Assembly (NCBI GenBank): GCA_030426085.1
Contig: JAUHYW010000019.1
Span: forward strand, 1 to 64,000
Length of the DNA: 64,000 bases
Source: a bacterium
GTDB taxonomy: Bacteria > Myxococcota_A > Bradymonadia > UBA7976 > UBA1532
Reading direction: 5' to 3'
Positions 26,486 through 35,130 of this stretch are shown in pieces. Both the position numbers and the translations under genes were made by a program. The first letter of the stretch is position 1, and the number at the start of each line of letters is the position of its first letter. The notes below the pieces were generated by a model. The model searched no databases. It was not told the origin of the DNA and saw only the letters and a program-made list of their open reading frames with translations.

Positions 26486-27691
26486 ATGCCCGACGAGGGC
26501 GCCACCCGCCCGCTCGACGGGCTGCGGGTCCTCGACCTCACCCGCCTGCTGCCGGGGCCCTTCGCGACCCTGCTGCTGGCCGATCTCGGCGCGCGCATCA
26601 TCAAGATCGAGGCGCCCCGGATCGGCGACTACGCCCGCCACATGCCCCCGCTTGGCGGCCGGATGTCGGCCGTCTTCGCCGCGCTCAACCGCGACAAAGA
26701 GAGCGTCGGCCTCGACCTCAAGCAGCCCGAGGGGCGGGCCGCCTTCGAGCGGCTCGTCGCGCAGGCCGACGTCGTCGTCGACAGCTTCCGCCCGGGGGTC
26801 ATGGCCCGGCTGGGGCTCGATCCGGCCCGGCTCGAGGCCATCAACCCCCGCGTGATCACCTGCTCGATCACCGGCTACGGCCACACCGGCCCGCTGGCCC
26901 GCAAGGCGGGGCACGACCTGAACTACGTGGCGGTCGCCGGGCTGGCCGGGATCACCGGAGCCGACGGCGCGCCGGTCACCCCCGGGCTGCAGATGGCCGA
27001 CATCGCCGGCGGGGCGCTGTACGCCGTCATCGGCGTGCTCGCCGCGCTGCACGCCCGCCACCGCACCGGGCGGGGGCGGTTCGTCGACGCCTCGATGACC
27101 GACGGCGTCGCCGGGCTGGGCCTGATGCTGCACGCCAAGCAGCACCTCGACGGCCAGCCGGTGCCTCCGGGCTTCGATCTGCTGGCCGGCGACCGGCCGT
27201 GCTATCGCATCTGGCCGTGCAAGGACGGCGCGCTGGCCGTCGGCGCGCTCGAGCCCAAGTTCTGGATGGGCCTGTGCGCGGCCATCGGGCGCCCCGATCT
27301 GGCGACCGACGGCCTCGCGACCGGGCGGCACAAGGCGAAGGTCGAGGCCGAGCTGACCGCGCTCTTCGCCAGCCGCACCCGAGACGAGTGGGTGGCCTTC
27401 TTCGCCGAGCACGACGTCTGCGTCGAGCCGGTGCTGTCGCTCGAAGAGGCCCGCCGGTCGCCGCACGCCGAGGCCCGGGGGCTGTACGGCGCCCACCACC
27501 ACCCCGTCGAGGGGGTCGAGTTCTTCCACCAGTACCCCAACCCGGGGCTGCTGCCGGGCCTCGAGCCGCCGAAGACCCCCCGCCCCGCGCCCCGGCTGGG
27601 CGAGCAGACCCGGGACGTGCTGATCGAGTCCGGCCTCGACCCGGAGGCCGTCGACCGCCTGATCGCCGCCGGCGCCGCCGCCATCCCCTGA
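26486..27691 (+). CDS. CaiB/BaiF family III CoA-transferase or racemase
   Basis: 401 residues of the family III CoA-transferase fold. LDGLRVLDLTRLLPGPF is the usual N-terminus. ADLGARIIKIEAPRIGD, FRPGVMARLGLDPARL and GHDLNYVAVAGLAGITG follow. The GHDLNY block resembles alpha-methylacyl-CoA racemases (AMACR) more than CoA-transferases. The start at 26486 lies 4 bases after the SCP2 stop; longer reading upstream overlaps SCP2 and was rejected. Likely works on branched or sterol-derived acyl-CoAs. Confidence 0.88.
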   Translation: MPDEGATRPLDGLRVLDLTRLLPGPFATLLLADLGARIIKIEAPRIGDYARHMPPLGGRMSAVFAALNRDKESVGLDLKQPEGRAAFERLVAQADVVVDSFRPGVMARLGLDPARLEAINPRVITCSITGYGHTGPLARKAGHDLNYVAVAGLAGITGADGAPVTPGLQMADIAGGALYAVIGVLAALHARHRTGRGRFVDASMTDGVAGLGLMLHAKQHLDGQPVPPGFDLLAGDRPCYRIWPCKDGALAVGALEPKFWMGLCAAIGRPDLATDGLATGRHKAKVEAELTALFASRTRDEWVAFFAEHDVCVEPVLSLEEARRSPHAEARGLYGAHHHPVEGVEFFHQYPNPGLLPGLEPPKTPRPAPRLGEQTRDVLIESGLDPEAVDRLIAAGAAAIP

Positions 27692-27788
27692 GCCGCGCCC
27701 GCAGAGCACGAATCTCGGCCCCACGCCTTTCGCCGACCGGCCGATCCCCCTACCCTGCCAGCCCCCGCAACCCCGGGCAGGAGATCCA

Positions 27789-29861
27789 GTGCACATCGAG
27801 ACCATCCCCCTCGGCGACGCCAGCATCCGACTCGAGACCGGCCGCATCGCGCGCCAGGCCGACGGCGCGGTGGTGCTGCGCCACCGGGACACCTTCATCC
27901 TGGCGACGGTGGTCGTCGGCCCGCCGGGCGACGGAGACTTCCACCCGCTGACGGTCGACTACCGCGAGCGCAGCTCGGCGGTGGGGCGCATCCCGGGCAA
28001 CTACTTCCGCCGCGAGCTGCGCCCCGGGGAGCACGAGGTCCTGACCAGCCGGCTCATCGACCGCAGCCTGCGCCCGCTCTTCGCCTCGGGCACCCGGGCC
28101 CGGACCCAGATCGACGTCACGGTCTACAGCGCCGACGCGGGCAGCGATCTGCCCGGCCTCGCGCTGACCGCAGCGGCGGCGGCGGTGCACGTCTCGGGGG
28201 TGCCCTTCGCCGGGCCGGTGGCCGGGACCCGCCTGATCCGCATCGGCGGCCGTCACGAGGCGTTCGCCGCCGACGAGCGAGCCGCGGCCGGTGATCTGGA
28301 TCTGCTGATCGCCGCCACCCGGGACGGGCTGGTGATGATCGAAGGCGACGCCCGGGCGGTGCCGGAGGCCGGGTTGCTGGCGGCGTTCGAAGCCGGCGCC
28401 GGGGCCCTGACGCCGGTCCTCGACGGTCTGGATCGCCTGCGAGCCGCCGTCGCGCCGACCCCGACCCCAGACACCACCGAGGGAGCCGACGGGGGCGACG
28501 CGCCGGCCATGACCGCGCTGCTCGAGCCGTTGAGCGACGCCATCGACGCCGCCCTGAGCACCGCCGACAAGCAAGCCCGAAGCGCAAGGGTCGAGGCGGC
28601 CCGCCGCGACGCGCGCCGCCTCGCCGCCGACGCTGGGCAGGATCCCGAAGCGGCCGAGGCCGCGTTCTCGCGGCAGTACAAGCGCCGGGCCCGGGCCGCC
28701 ATCCGCGCCGGAGCGCGCATGGACGGCCGCGGCCCGCGCGACATCCGCCCCATCGACTGCGAGACCCACCTGCTGCCGGCCAACCACGGCTCGGCGCTGT
28801 TCACCCGGGGCGAGACCCAGGCGCTGGTGAGCGCGACGCTGGGCAGCGGCCGGGAGGGGCAGGACGTCGAGACGCTCTTCGGGCAGAGCAAGTCCCGCTT
28901 CCTGCTGCACTACAACTTCCCCGGCTTCTCGGTCGGCGACGCCCGCGCGAGCCGGGGCCCCGGGCGGCGGGAGATCGGGCACGGGCACCTCGCCCGGCGG
29001 GCGCTGGCGGGGGTGATGCCCGGCGAGCAGACGTGGCCCTACTCGGTGCGGCTGGTCTCCGACATCACCGAGTCCAACGGCTCGTCGTCGATGGCCACGG
29101 TGTGCGGCGGCACCCTGGCCCTGCTCGCCGCCGGGGTGCCCGTCGCCGCGCCGGTGGCCGGCATCGCCATGGGGTTGGTGCGGGACGCCGACGGGGCGAC
29201 GGTGCTCAGCGACATCCTGGGCGACGAGGATTGGCTGGGCGACATGGACTTCAAGGTCGCCGGCACCGCCGACGGGGTCACCGCCATCCAGCTCGACAAC
29301 AAGCTCGGCGACCTGCCGCTGTCGCTCCTGGCCGAGGCGCTGGAGCAGGCCCGGGTCGGCCGGCGGCACATCCTCGACGCGATGGCCCCGGCCATCGAGG
29401 CCCTGCCGGCCCAGAGCGCCGGGCGCACCCCGCGGCACGCCAGCTTCCGCATCGATCAGGGGCGGGTGGGCCACGTCATCGGCAGCGGCGGGCGCACCCT
29501 CAACCAGATCCAGAGCCGCACCGGGGCTCGGGTCGAGGTCAGCCGGGACGGCATGGTGCTGCTCCTGGGCGGCAGCGAGGCCATCCGGGCCGCCCGGCGG
29601 GAGATCGAGGCCATCGCGCTCGAGCTGCGGGCCGGCGGGCTCTACCGGGCGACGGTGCGCAACGTGAGGGATTACGGGGTCTTCGTGCGCATCGCCGACC
29701 ACGACGGGCTGGTGCACCAGAGCGCGTGGGGCGAGGGCGACCACCGGCAAGCCCGGGAGGGCGACGCGCTGATGGTGCGGGTGGTGGGCGCCGACGACAA
29801 GGGGCGGCTGGTCATCGAGCGGGCCCCCGACGCCAGCGAGCTGGACGCGCTCAACGGCTGA
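27789..29861 (+). CDS. pnp: Polyribonucleotide nucleotidyltransferase (PNPase)
   Basis: Phosphorolytic 3'-to-5' exoribonuclease of the degradosome. 690 residues from GTG 27789 (CAGGAG upstream). Two RNase PH-like cores: the second has RREIGHGHLARRAL, ITESNGSSSMATVCGG and the catalytic DILGDEDWLGDMDFKVAGT. A KH domain (GHVIGSGGRTLNQIQSRTGA) and an S1 domain (YRATVRNVRDYGVFVRIADHD) follow. The inter-core helical segment contains a Pro/Thr-rich insert. The rpsO gene that often precedes pnp is absent. Confidence 0.95.
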   Translation: MHIETIPLGDASIRLETGRIARQADGAVVLRHRDTFILATVVVGPPGDGDFHPLTVDYRERSSAVGRIPGNYFRRELRPGEHEVLTSRLIDRSLRPLFASGTRARTQIDVTVYSADAGSDLPGLALTAAAAAVHVSGVPFAGPVAGTRLIRIGGRHEAFAADERAAAGDLDLLIAATRDGLVMIEGDARAVPEAGLLAAFEAGAGALTPVLDGLDRLRAAVAPTPTPDTTEGADGGDAPAMTALLEPLSDAIDAALSTADKQARSARVEAARRDARRLAADAGQDPEAAEAAFSRQYKRRARAAIRAGARMDGRGPRDIRPIDCETHLLPANHGSALFTRGETQALVSATLGSGREGQDVETLFGQSKSRFLLHYNFPGFSVGDARASRGPGRREIGHGHLARRALAGVMPGEQTWPYSVRLVSDITESNGSSSMATVCGGTLALLAAGVPVAAPVAGIAMGLVRDADGATVLSDILGDEDWLGDMDFKVAGTADGVTAIQLDNKLGDLPLSLLAEALEQARVGRRHILDAMAPAIEALPAQSAGRTPRHASFRIDQGRVGHVIGSGGRTLNQIQSRTGARVEVSRDGMVLLLGGSEAIRAARREIEAIALELRAGGLYRATVRNVRDYGVFVRIADHDGLVHQSAWGEGDHRQAREGDALMVRVVGADDKGRLVIERAPDASELDALNG

Positions 29862-29876
29862 GGCGGCGCGCGGCCG

Positions 29877-30362
29877 TCAGCCGTTCCAGGCCCGCAGCCA
29901 GCGGCGATCCAGCGCGGCGATGCGGGCCGCCGCCTCCCCTTCGATCAGGCTCACCGCGCCCTCGGGCGACTCGCAGACCGCGACCCGGCCCGACTCGAGG
30001 CGCCCGAGCGTCTCGGGGTCGACCTCGACGTAGGGCAGCCGCCCGTCGCGGGCCTCGAAGTAGAACCGCTTGCGGCCCGAGGTCTTGCCCGACACCCGCC
30101 CGCTCTCGGCGATCTGCCCCACCCGCCAGCCATCGGCTTCCGCCTGCTGATCGGCGTGGCGGGCCTGCTCCCGGGCCCGATCGGCCGCCCGCTGGTCGGC
30201 GTCGCGCCGGTCGTGGGCGTCCTGCCGGGCGGCCCGCTCGGCGCTGGTTCGCTTGCGGCCCTTGCGCTTGCGGCTCTTGCGCTGATCAGTGTCGGCCTGC
30301 TGCGCCTGCTTCGCCGAGACGAGGCCCATCTTCAGGAGCTGTTCCTTGATCGAGTCGGCCAT
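29877..30362 (-). CDS. DUF2058 family protein
   Basis: 161 residues from ATG 30362 (AGGAG upstream). The N-terminus MADSIKEQLLKMGLVSAKQA and a strongly basic helix (KSRKRKGRKRTSAERAARQ) are the hallmarks of DUF2058. A small beta domain (RKRFYFEARDGRLPYVEV) closes the protein. Function is unknown; the basic helix suggests nucleic-acid binding. An in-frame extension upstream crosses the tRNA-Val gene and was rejected. Confidence 0.88.
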   Translation of the reverse strand: MADSIKEQLLKMGLVSAKQAQQADTDQRKSRKRKGRKRTSAERAARQDAHDRRDADQRAADRAREQARHADQQAEADGWRVGQIAESGRVSGKTSGRKRFYFEARDGRLPYVEVDPETLGRLESGRVAVCESPEGAVSLIEGEAAARIAALDRRWLRAWNG

Positions 30363-30384
30363 CGGTCTCCTGCGTCGGCCTGAA

Positions 30385-30419
30385 CAAAAAAAGCCCCGGT
30401 CGCGGGCGACCGGGGCTTT
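30385..30419 (-). terminator. Rho-independent terminator of tRNA-Val
   Basis: On the minus strand AAAGCCCCGGTCGC pairs with GCGACCGGGGCTTT around a CC loop, followed by a run of T. It directly follows the tRNA-Val gene. Confidence 0.9.
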
Positions 30420-30424
30420 CGGGG

Positions 30425-30496
30425 TGGGCGATACTGGATTTGAACCAGTGACTTCTTCCGTGTGAAGGAAGCACTCTCCCGCTGAGTTAATCGCCC
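30425..30496 (-). tRNA. tRNA-Val (anticodon CAC)
   Basis: 72 nucleotides reading GGGCGAT on the minus strand. The acceptor stem GGGCGAT/ATCGCCC is fully paired. The D-arm is ACTCAGCGGGAGAGT. The anticodon stem CTTCC/GGAAG holds loop TTCACAC with anticodon CAC, and the T-arm is ACTGGTTCAAATCCAGT. The 3' CCA is not encoded (CCC follows the discriminator A). It has its own promoter and terminator. Confidence 0.95.
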
Positions 30497-30526
30497 ACGG
30501 GAGCACCCCTCATCGGGTGGACCGGG

Positions 30527-30555
30527 TGTATATCAACGGGTCGGGGGCCGCGCAA
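30527..30555 (-). promoter_or_regulatory. Promoter of tRNA-Val
   Basis: On the minus strand TTGCGC (30555-30550) and TATACA (30532-30527) are 17 bases apart, placing the start about 25 bases before the tRNA. Confidence 0.7.
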
Positions 30556-30591
30556 GATGTTTTTCGGCGACCCCCGTGCCATCCTCCCACG

Positions 30592-31488
30592 ATGCTCGCT
30601 CACGTCCGCGCGCTCCGGCCGCACCAATGGGTCAAGAACGGCTTCGTGCTGGCGGCGCTGGTCTTCTCGCGCAAGCTCACCGACATGGCCGCGGTGGTCG
30701 ACAGCCTCACCGCCGTCGCGGCCTTCTGCGCCATCGCCAGCAGCATCTACCTCGTCAACGACATCGCCGACTTCGAGCGCGACCGGGTGCACCCCAAGAA
30801 GCGCGACCGCCCCATCGCCAGCGGGGCGGTGAAGCGGCGCACCGCGGGGGTGATGGCGCTGCTGCTCGCCCCCGTCGGCCTCGGCCTCGGCTTCTGGCTC
30901 AACAGCCGCACCGGGCTGACGCTGGGGGTCTACGGGGTGATGAACCTGGCCTACTCGTTCCGGCTCAAGCACATGGTGTTGCTGGACGTCTTCATCATCG
31001 CCGCCGGCTTCCTCCTGCGGGTCAGCGCGGGGGCCTTCGCCATCGACGTCGGCATCAGCCCGTGGCTGCTGCTGTGCACCTTCTTCGTGTCGCTCTTCCT
31101 CGCCTTCTGCAAGCGGCGCCACGAGCTGGAGAGCCTGGGGGCCGACGCCGCCGACCACCGGGGCATCCTCGCCGAGTACTCCACCGGCTTCATCGACAAG
31201 ATGATCTCGGCGCTGGCGGCGATGACGACCATGAGCTACGCGCTGTACACCATCGACCCCGCGGTCATGCGCAAGCTGGGCACCGACGCGCTGGTGGTGA
31301 CGCTGCCGCTCGTGCTCTTCGGGGTCTTCCGCTACCTGTACCTCGTGCACCGCCACGGCCTCGGCGGCTCGCCGACCGAGGTGGCCCTGACCGACCGCAG
31401 CGTGCAGGTCATCGTCGGGCTGTATGTGGCGCTGACCGTGGTCTTCATCTACTTCGAAGTGCAGCTCGGCCTCACCCGCCCCGGGTGA
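30592..31488 (+). CDS. UbiA-type prenyltransferase (decaprenyl-phosphate phosphoribosyltransferase-like)
   Basis: 298 residues and eight or nine membrane segments. MLAHVRALRPHQWVKNGFVLAAL and the first Asp-rich motif NDIADFERDRVHPKKRDRP match the DPPR-synthase-like branch of the UbiA family. Members of that branch transfer phosphoribose to polyprenyl phosphate in arabinan-making bacteria. A second charged region with KRRHELESLGADAADHRG follows. The lipid substrate is not certain and other UbiA roles are possible. The start at 30592 is preferred to one at 30517, which adds non-family sequence. Confidence 0.8.
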   Translation: MLAHVRALRPHQWVKNGFVLAALVFSRKLTDMAAVVDSLTAVAAFCAIASSIYLVNDIADFERDRVHPKKRDRPIASGAVKRRTAGVMALLLAPVGLGLGFWLNSRTGLTLGVYGVMNLAYSFRLKHMVLLDVFIIAAGFLLRVSAGAFAIDVGISPWLLLCTFFVSLFLAFCKRRHELESLGADAADHRGILAEYSTGFIDKMISALAAMTTMSYALYTIDPAVMRKLGTDALVVTLPLVLFGVFRYLYLVHRHGLGGSPTEVALTDRSVQVIVGLYVALTVVFIYFEVQLGLTRPG

Positions 31489-31492
31489 CGGC

Positions 31493-32539
31493 TCACGGCG
31501 GCGGCAGCGGGATCCAGGTCGCGTCGACCCGCACCAGGTAGCCCTCGGCGGCGCACTCGGGGCCCTCGAACGAGACAGCCCGCTCCTCGGCGCCGACGAG
31601 GCGCCAGCCCGGCTCGAAGGCGTCGTAGCGCCCCCGCTGAAACCGCAGCTCGACCCCCTCGCAGCCCTCGGGTGCCTCCACCGGCAGCGCGTACTCGAAC
31701 TGATAGCGCCCGGGGCCGTCCGGCGAAGCGAAGTCGGCCTCGGCCCGGTGCTCGAAGGCCCCGTCGGTGGTGTAGACCTCGACCCGGTGGCGGGTCCCGT
31801 CCAGGCGGGTCAGGTGGTGGATGCGGCGCAGCTCGTCGCCGCTGGCCAGCGCGCCGCCGGTGGCCACGACCACCGCCGTCGTCACCGCGTAGAGCCCGGT
31901 CAGGTCGACGCCCGCGCCCCCGTCGGGCCCGCCGTCCGAGCCCCCATCGAGCAGGCCGCCGTCGGTCGGGTCGCCGTCCGTCGGATCCAGATCGGGCGGG
32001 CCGAGCTCGAACGGGCCGCTGTCCACCAGCCGCATGTCGCCCACCCCGCCGTCGCGGCCGGCGTCGGGATCGGGGGCCGCGTCGGGGTCGGGGCCGGCGT
32101 CGGGATCAGGCGGCTCCGGGCCGAGATCGAACGCGTCGTCGACCGCCCGATCGAGCACCGCCAGATCGACCACCATCGCGTCCGGCTCGGGGCAGCCGGT
32201 GTCCTCCCGGCACGGGGGCCGCTCGCCCGGGGCCAGGGACCGGCAGCCGCCGCCCAGGCAGAACTGCTCCAGCGGGCACTCGAGATCCACGGTGCACGGG
32301 GTGCGGCACTGCCCGTCGAGGCACACCTCATCCCCCGGGCACTCCCCGTTGAGCAGGCAGGTCTCGGTGCAGCCCGCCAGCAGCGTCAGGAGCGCGGCGG
32401 TGGCCACGGCGAGGGCCCGCCGAGCCCGAGCGGTCGCGCCCGCCGACGCCCGCCGACGCCCCCGGACGGGCCAGGGGCTTGCCCGCCCGTGGCGATCGAC
32501 GTTAGCCTCGATCCCAGAGTGCGGTGCGCAGCCGCACAT
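31493..32539 (-). CDS. Cys-rich lipoprotein with acidic linker
   Basis: A predicted lipoprotein of up to 348 residues with hydrophobic stretch and lipobox ALLTLLAGC. The only plausible ATG near it (32539) leaves an unusually long 47-residue N-region, so the start is uncertain. After the lipobox come Dickkopf/EB-like cysteine motifs (CLLNGECPGDEVCLDGQC, CPLEQFCLGGGC). A long Asp/Pro/Gly linker (PDPDAGPDPDAAPDPDAG) leads to a C-terminal beta-rich domain of about 130 residues with no match I recognise. Function unknown. Confidence 0.65.
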   Translation of the reverse strand: MCGCAPHSGIEANVDRHGRASPWPVRGRRRASAGATARARRALAVATAALLTLLAGCTETCLLNGECPGDEVCLDGQCRTPCTVDLECPLEQFCLGGGCRSLAPGERPPCREDTGCPEPDAMVVDLAVLDRAVDDAFDLGPEPPDPDAGPDPDAAPDPDAGRDGGVGDMRLVDSGPFELGPPDLDPTDGDPTDGGLLDGGSDGGPDGGAGVDLTGLYAVTTAVVVATGGALASGDELRRIHHLTRLDGTRHRVEVYTTDGAFEHRAEADFASPDGPGRYQFEYALPVEAPEGCEGVELRFQRGRYDAFEPGWRLVGAEERAVSFEGPECAAEGYLVRVDATWIPLPPP

Positions 32540-32560
32540 GGACGGGGTCCTCACGCCGCG

Positions 32561-33154
32561 TTGAATCCGAACAGCCGCCATCCTCAGGCTCTCCCCCAGA
32601 CCGATTCACGCCGTACGCCCACAGTGATCGCGCTCGGCGCGCTCGCCGTCATCCTCGCTTCGACCGCAGTGGTTGCAATCCTCGCACCGACACCCGCCAG
32701 GGCCCAGAGCCTCGACGTCGTGCTCGACGCGGCCGTCGGCAGCGGGCTCCTGCTCGGCGCGGGCGACGACGGGACCGCGGTGGGCCACACCCCGGTGTAC
32801 ATGGAGGTCGAGGCGGGCTTCATCTTCGATCGGGACGTCAGCATCGAGTACGTGCTCGGCGCGACGCTCCAACTCGAGGACACCCCGGGGGTCGGCTTCA
32901 CGCCCCAGGTGCGGCTGCTGCGGCCGTTCGGCCTGATCACGGGGTACATCTCGGCCGGGGTGCCGGTGTACGTCTTCCCGTTCACCCGCTTCGGCTTCGA
33001 AGTGGGCGGCGGCGCGCTGTTCCCCATCGTGCCCGAGCGGTTCGCGGTGGGGGCCCAACTCCAGATCGACACGTTCTTCGGCGGCAGCGACTTGCCGCCC
33101 GATACGACCGTGCTCATGTTCAACCTCGGCCTCGGAGGACGGGTCTGGTTCTGA
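32561..33154 (+). CDS. Predicted outer-membrane barrel protein
   Basis: A 197-residue protein if translation starts at TTG 32561, which supplies a positively charged N-region (RRTP). The hydrophobic core ALGALAVILASTAVVAIL and cleavage site ARAQ follow. A GTG at 32624 is an alternative start but lacks the charged N-region. The mature part alternates polar and hydrophobic residues (EAGFIFDRDVSIEYVLGATL, RFGFEVGGGALFPI) and ends GLGGRVWF, a terminal Phe typical of barrels. No family recognised. Confidence 0.6.
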   Translation: MNPNSRHPQALPQTDSRRTPTVIALGALAVILASTAVVAILAPTPARAQSLDVVLDAAVGSGLLLGAGDDGTAVGHTPVYMEVEAGFIFDRDVSIEYVLGATLQLEDTPGVGFTPQVRLLRPFGLITGYISAGVPVYVFPFTRFGFEVGGGALFPIVPERFAVGAQLQIDTFFGGSDLPPDTTVLMFNLGLGGRVWF

Positions 33155-33247
33155 CCCACCGACGCCGGGAAACCGGAGGCGCCCCGAAGCCCGCGGCGCC
33201 TCGCACACACGCGGATTCCGCCGGAGCGGGACCGCAGGGAGGAACGG

Positions 33248-33571
33248 ATGAACATCGAATTCGCCGCGAAGGGTGATCTCAACCCGTCGGACGCGCTCAA
33301 GGAGCGCATCGAGCAGAAGCTCGAGAAGCTCGAACGCCGCTTCGGCCAGAGCCTCTTCGTCCGGGTCAAGCTCAGCGAGGCGGCGAACAACCAGTACACC
33401 TGCGGGATCCACTTCAACGTCTCGGGGAACGAGTTCGTCGCCCAGTCGAGCAACGGCGACCTGTTCAAGGCCTCGGACGAGGCGATGCACAAGATCGAGC
33501 GGCAGGTGCGCAAGGCGCACGACAAGATCGAAGCCCACCGGGGCGATACGATCCGCGGCGAGGCCCCGTGA
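33248..33571 (+). CDS. Ribosome hibernation factor (HPF/RaiA family)
   Basis: A 107-residue short-type ribosome-associated inhibitor. MNIEFAAKGDLNPSDALKERI begins the beta-alpha-beta-beta-beta-alpha fold, and FKASDEAMHKIERQVRKAHDK is the C-terminal helix. GGGAGGAACGG precedes the start. It lacks the C-terminal dimerisation domain of long HPF. It would bind the 30S decoding region in stationary phase. Not adjacent to rpoN, its frequent partner elsewhere. Confidence 0.93.
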   Translation: MNIEFAAKGDLNPSDALKERIEQKLEKLERRFGQSLFVRVKLSEAANNQYTCGIHFNVSGNEFVAQSSNGDLFKASDEAMHKIERQVRKAHDKIEAHRGDTIRGEAP

Positions 33572-33628
33572 GCCGGGCGGCCGCAGCGACGACGGGCGCC
33601 TGCCCGGCTGACGGCCGCCAGAAATAGC

Positions 33629-33657
33629 TTGCGTTCGCCGGGGGCGGAGAGTAGAAC
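33629..33657 (+). promoter_or_regulatory. Promoter of tRNA-Arg
   Basis: TTGCGT at 33629-33634 and TAGAAC at 33652-33657, 17-base spacer, 17 bases before the tRNA. Confidence 0.65.
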
Positions 33658-33674
33658 ACCCTCCGCTCCGGCAT

Positions 33675-33748
33675 GCACCAGTAGCTCAGCTGGATAGAGC
33701 GCCGGCCTCCGGAGCCGTAGGTCGCAGGTTCGAATCCTGCCTGGTGCG
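33675..33748 (+). tRNA. tRNA-Arg (anticodon CCG)
   Basis: 74 nucleotides. Acceptor stem GCACCAG/CTGGTGC, D-arm GCTCAGCTGGATAGAGC, anticodon stem CGGC/GCCG with loop CTCCGGA (anticodon CCG) and T-arm GCAGGTTCGAATCCTGC. The 3' CCA is not encoded. It reads the CGG codon, common at this base composition. Confidence 0.95.
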
Positions 33749-33755
33749 CTTCGAG

Positions 33756-33787
33756 ACCCCGTGGTGACCCCACGGGGTTTCGTTTTT
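33756..33787 (+). terminator. Rho-independent terminator of tRNA-Arg
   Basis: ACCCCGTGG (33756-33764) pairs perfectly with CCACGGGGT (33770-33778) around TGACC, followed by TTCGTTTTT. Confidence 0.9.
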
Positions 33788-33801
33788 CGAATACCCGCCC
33801 C

Positions 33802-34899
33802 TCAGATCACCCGCCGCTCGGCATGCAGCAGCACCACCGCCGCCTCTTCGGGCGCCACCGGGCGGCCGTCGGCCGAGCGCGCCGCGACCCCCAGCACCGC
33901 GAGGCCCGCCCGGCGACACGCCCGCTCGACCATCGCCGGACTCAAGCGCAGCGGCGTCGGCCAGTCGGCCCGGGGCCCGGCGCACAGCAGGTGGAGCTGG
34001 CCCTCGTGGGTCAGCGCGGCGGTGATCTGGCGCAGCGCCTCGACCGGCGACAGGCCCTGCTCGAGCCACAGCGCGGCCACGGCGTGCAGCCAGCGGCTCG
34101 GGGCCACCGGCAGGGCTTCGGGATCGGCGATCACGTCCCCGTCATGAGCCGAGCCGACGCACACCAGCCGCCCGTGGGCCACCAGCGGCCGCAGCGGCCC
34201 GGGCTCGGGGGTCAGCAGCAGCGTGCGCTCGCCGCTGAGCACCTGGCGCCCGGCGGACCAGGCCCAGGAGAACACCGCGTCGGCCGCCGGCCCGGTCCAC
34301 GCCGCGCGAAAGGCCGCCCGCCCGTCGAGCGGCGGGCTGAACGGGCGCGCCTCGGGGGGCACCGGCGGGGGCGGACCGACGCGGGCCTCGGGGCAGGCGG
34401 CCTTCGCCGCGAGGTGGCCCCGGGCCGCCAGATCGTCCCGCCCGCAGCGCACGAGCTGCTGCAGCATCGCCCGCAGACCCCAGGCCACCTCGGCCCGCGC
34501 CAGATCGAGCGGCTGCGGGGGGTCGCCCTCCCAGACGTCGAGCAGCCAGCGCACGAGGCGATGGCTCAGCAGCGGGGCCTCGTCGGTCAGGGTGCCGGCC
34601 ACGTCGTACAGCCCCAGCGCCAGCGAGGCGAAGGCCAGGCGGGCCCCCAGCTCGGGCTCGTCCCAGCCGGCTTCCCAGGCGGGGATCATCGCCTCCAGCG
34701 CCGCGGCGGCGTCCCCTCGGGCCAGCGCCCGCTCGCCCCGGCGCAGCGCGAAGTGGGGGCCGGTGACGTGGCGCCCGGCGAGCGCGAGCGCCTCGGCTGC
34801 GGCCGGGCCATCGCCTGCATGGATCAAGGCGTCGGCGAAGGCGTCGGCGACGGGCTCGAGGGGCTCGGCGGGGCGCAGGCGGTGAGAACCGGCGAACAT
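33802..34899 (-). CDS. Helical-repeat protein with partial methyltransferase-like C-terminus
   Basis: 365 residues, no signal peptide. The N-terminal half is Ala-rich helical, TPR-like (ALALAGRHVTGPHFALRRGERALARGDAAAALEAM). The C-terminal 130 residues resemble a class I SAM-methyltransferase: an SRWLHAVAALWLEQGLSPVEALRQI helix, HEGQLHLLCAGP in place of the usual LkPGG strand, and a final VVLLHAERR. The SAM-binding GxGxG motif is not evident, so catalysis is doubtful. The gene converges on tRNA-Arg. Function unknown. Confidence 0.6.
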   Translation of the reverse strand: MFAGSHRLRPAEPLEPVADAFADALIHAGDGPAAAEALALAGRHVTGPHFALRRGERALARGDAAAALEAMIPAWEAGWDEPELGARLAFASLALGLYDVAGTLTDEAPLLSHRLVRWLLDVWEGDPPQPLDLARAEVAWGLRAMLQQLVRCGRDDLAARGHLAAKAACPEARVGPPPPVPPEARPFSPPLDGRAAFRAAWTGPAADAVFSWAWSAGRQVLSGERTLLLTPEPGPLRPLVAHGRLVCVGSAHDGDVIADPEALPVAPSRWLHAVAALWLEQGLSPVEALRQITAALTHEGQLHLLCAGPRADWPTPLRLSPAMVERACRRAGLAVLGVAARSADGRPVAPEEAAVVLLHAERRVI

Positions 34900-35130
34900 G
34901 GGCGACTCCTGGGGCGGGCGCCCGGCTCTTCAGCAAGGGCCGGACCACCGGCGAGACGCCCGCCCGACGCCCATCCGGCGCCCGCCCCCGGGCAGCCGCT
35001 TGACGCCGGGCGCCAGCCGCTTGACGCCCACCGCCGCCCCGCAGACCACCGAGCGGCGGCCAGGGGTCGAACCGGCCCGCCGGTCGGTGTAGATTGACCG
35101 CCGCCCTCATACCGCCGGGAGATCCGCCCC

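Noticed and set aside
30363-30506. Longer N-terminus for the DUF2058 protein
   Set aside because: The extension runs through the tRNA-Val gene and its terminator; the ATG at 30362 has a good ribosome-binding site.
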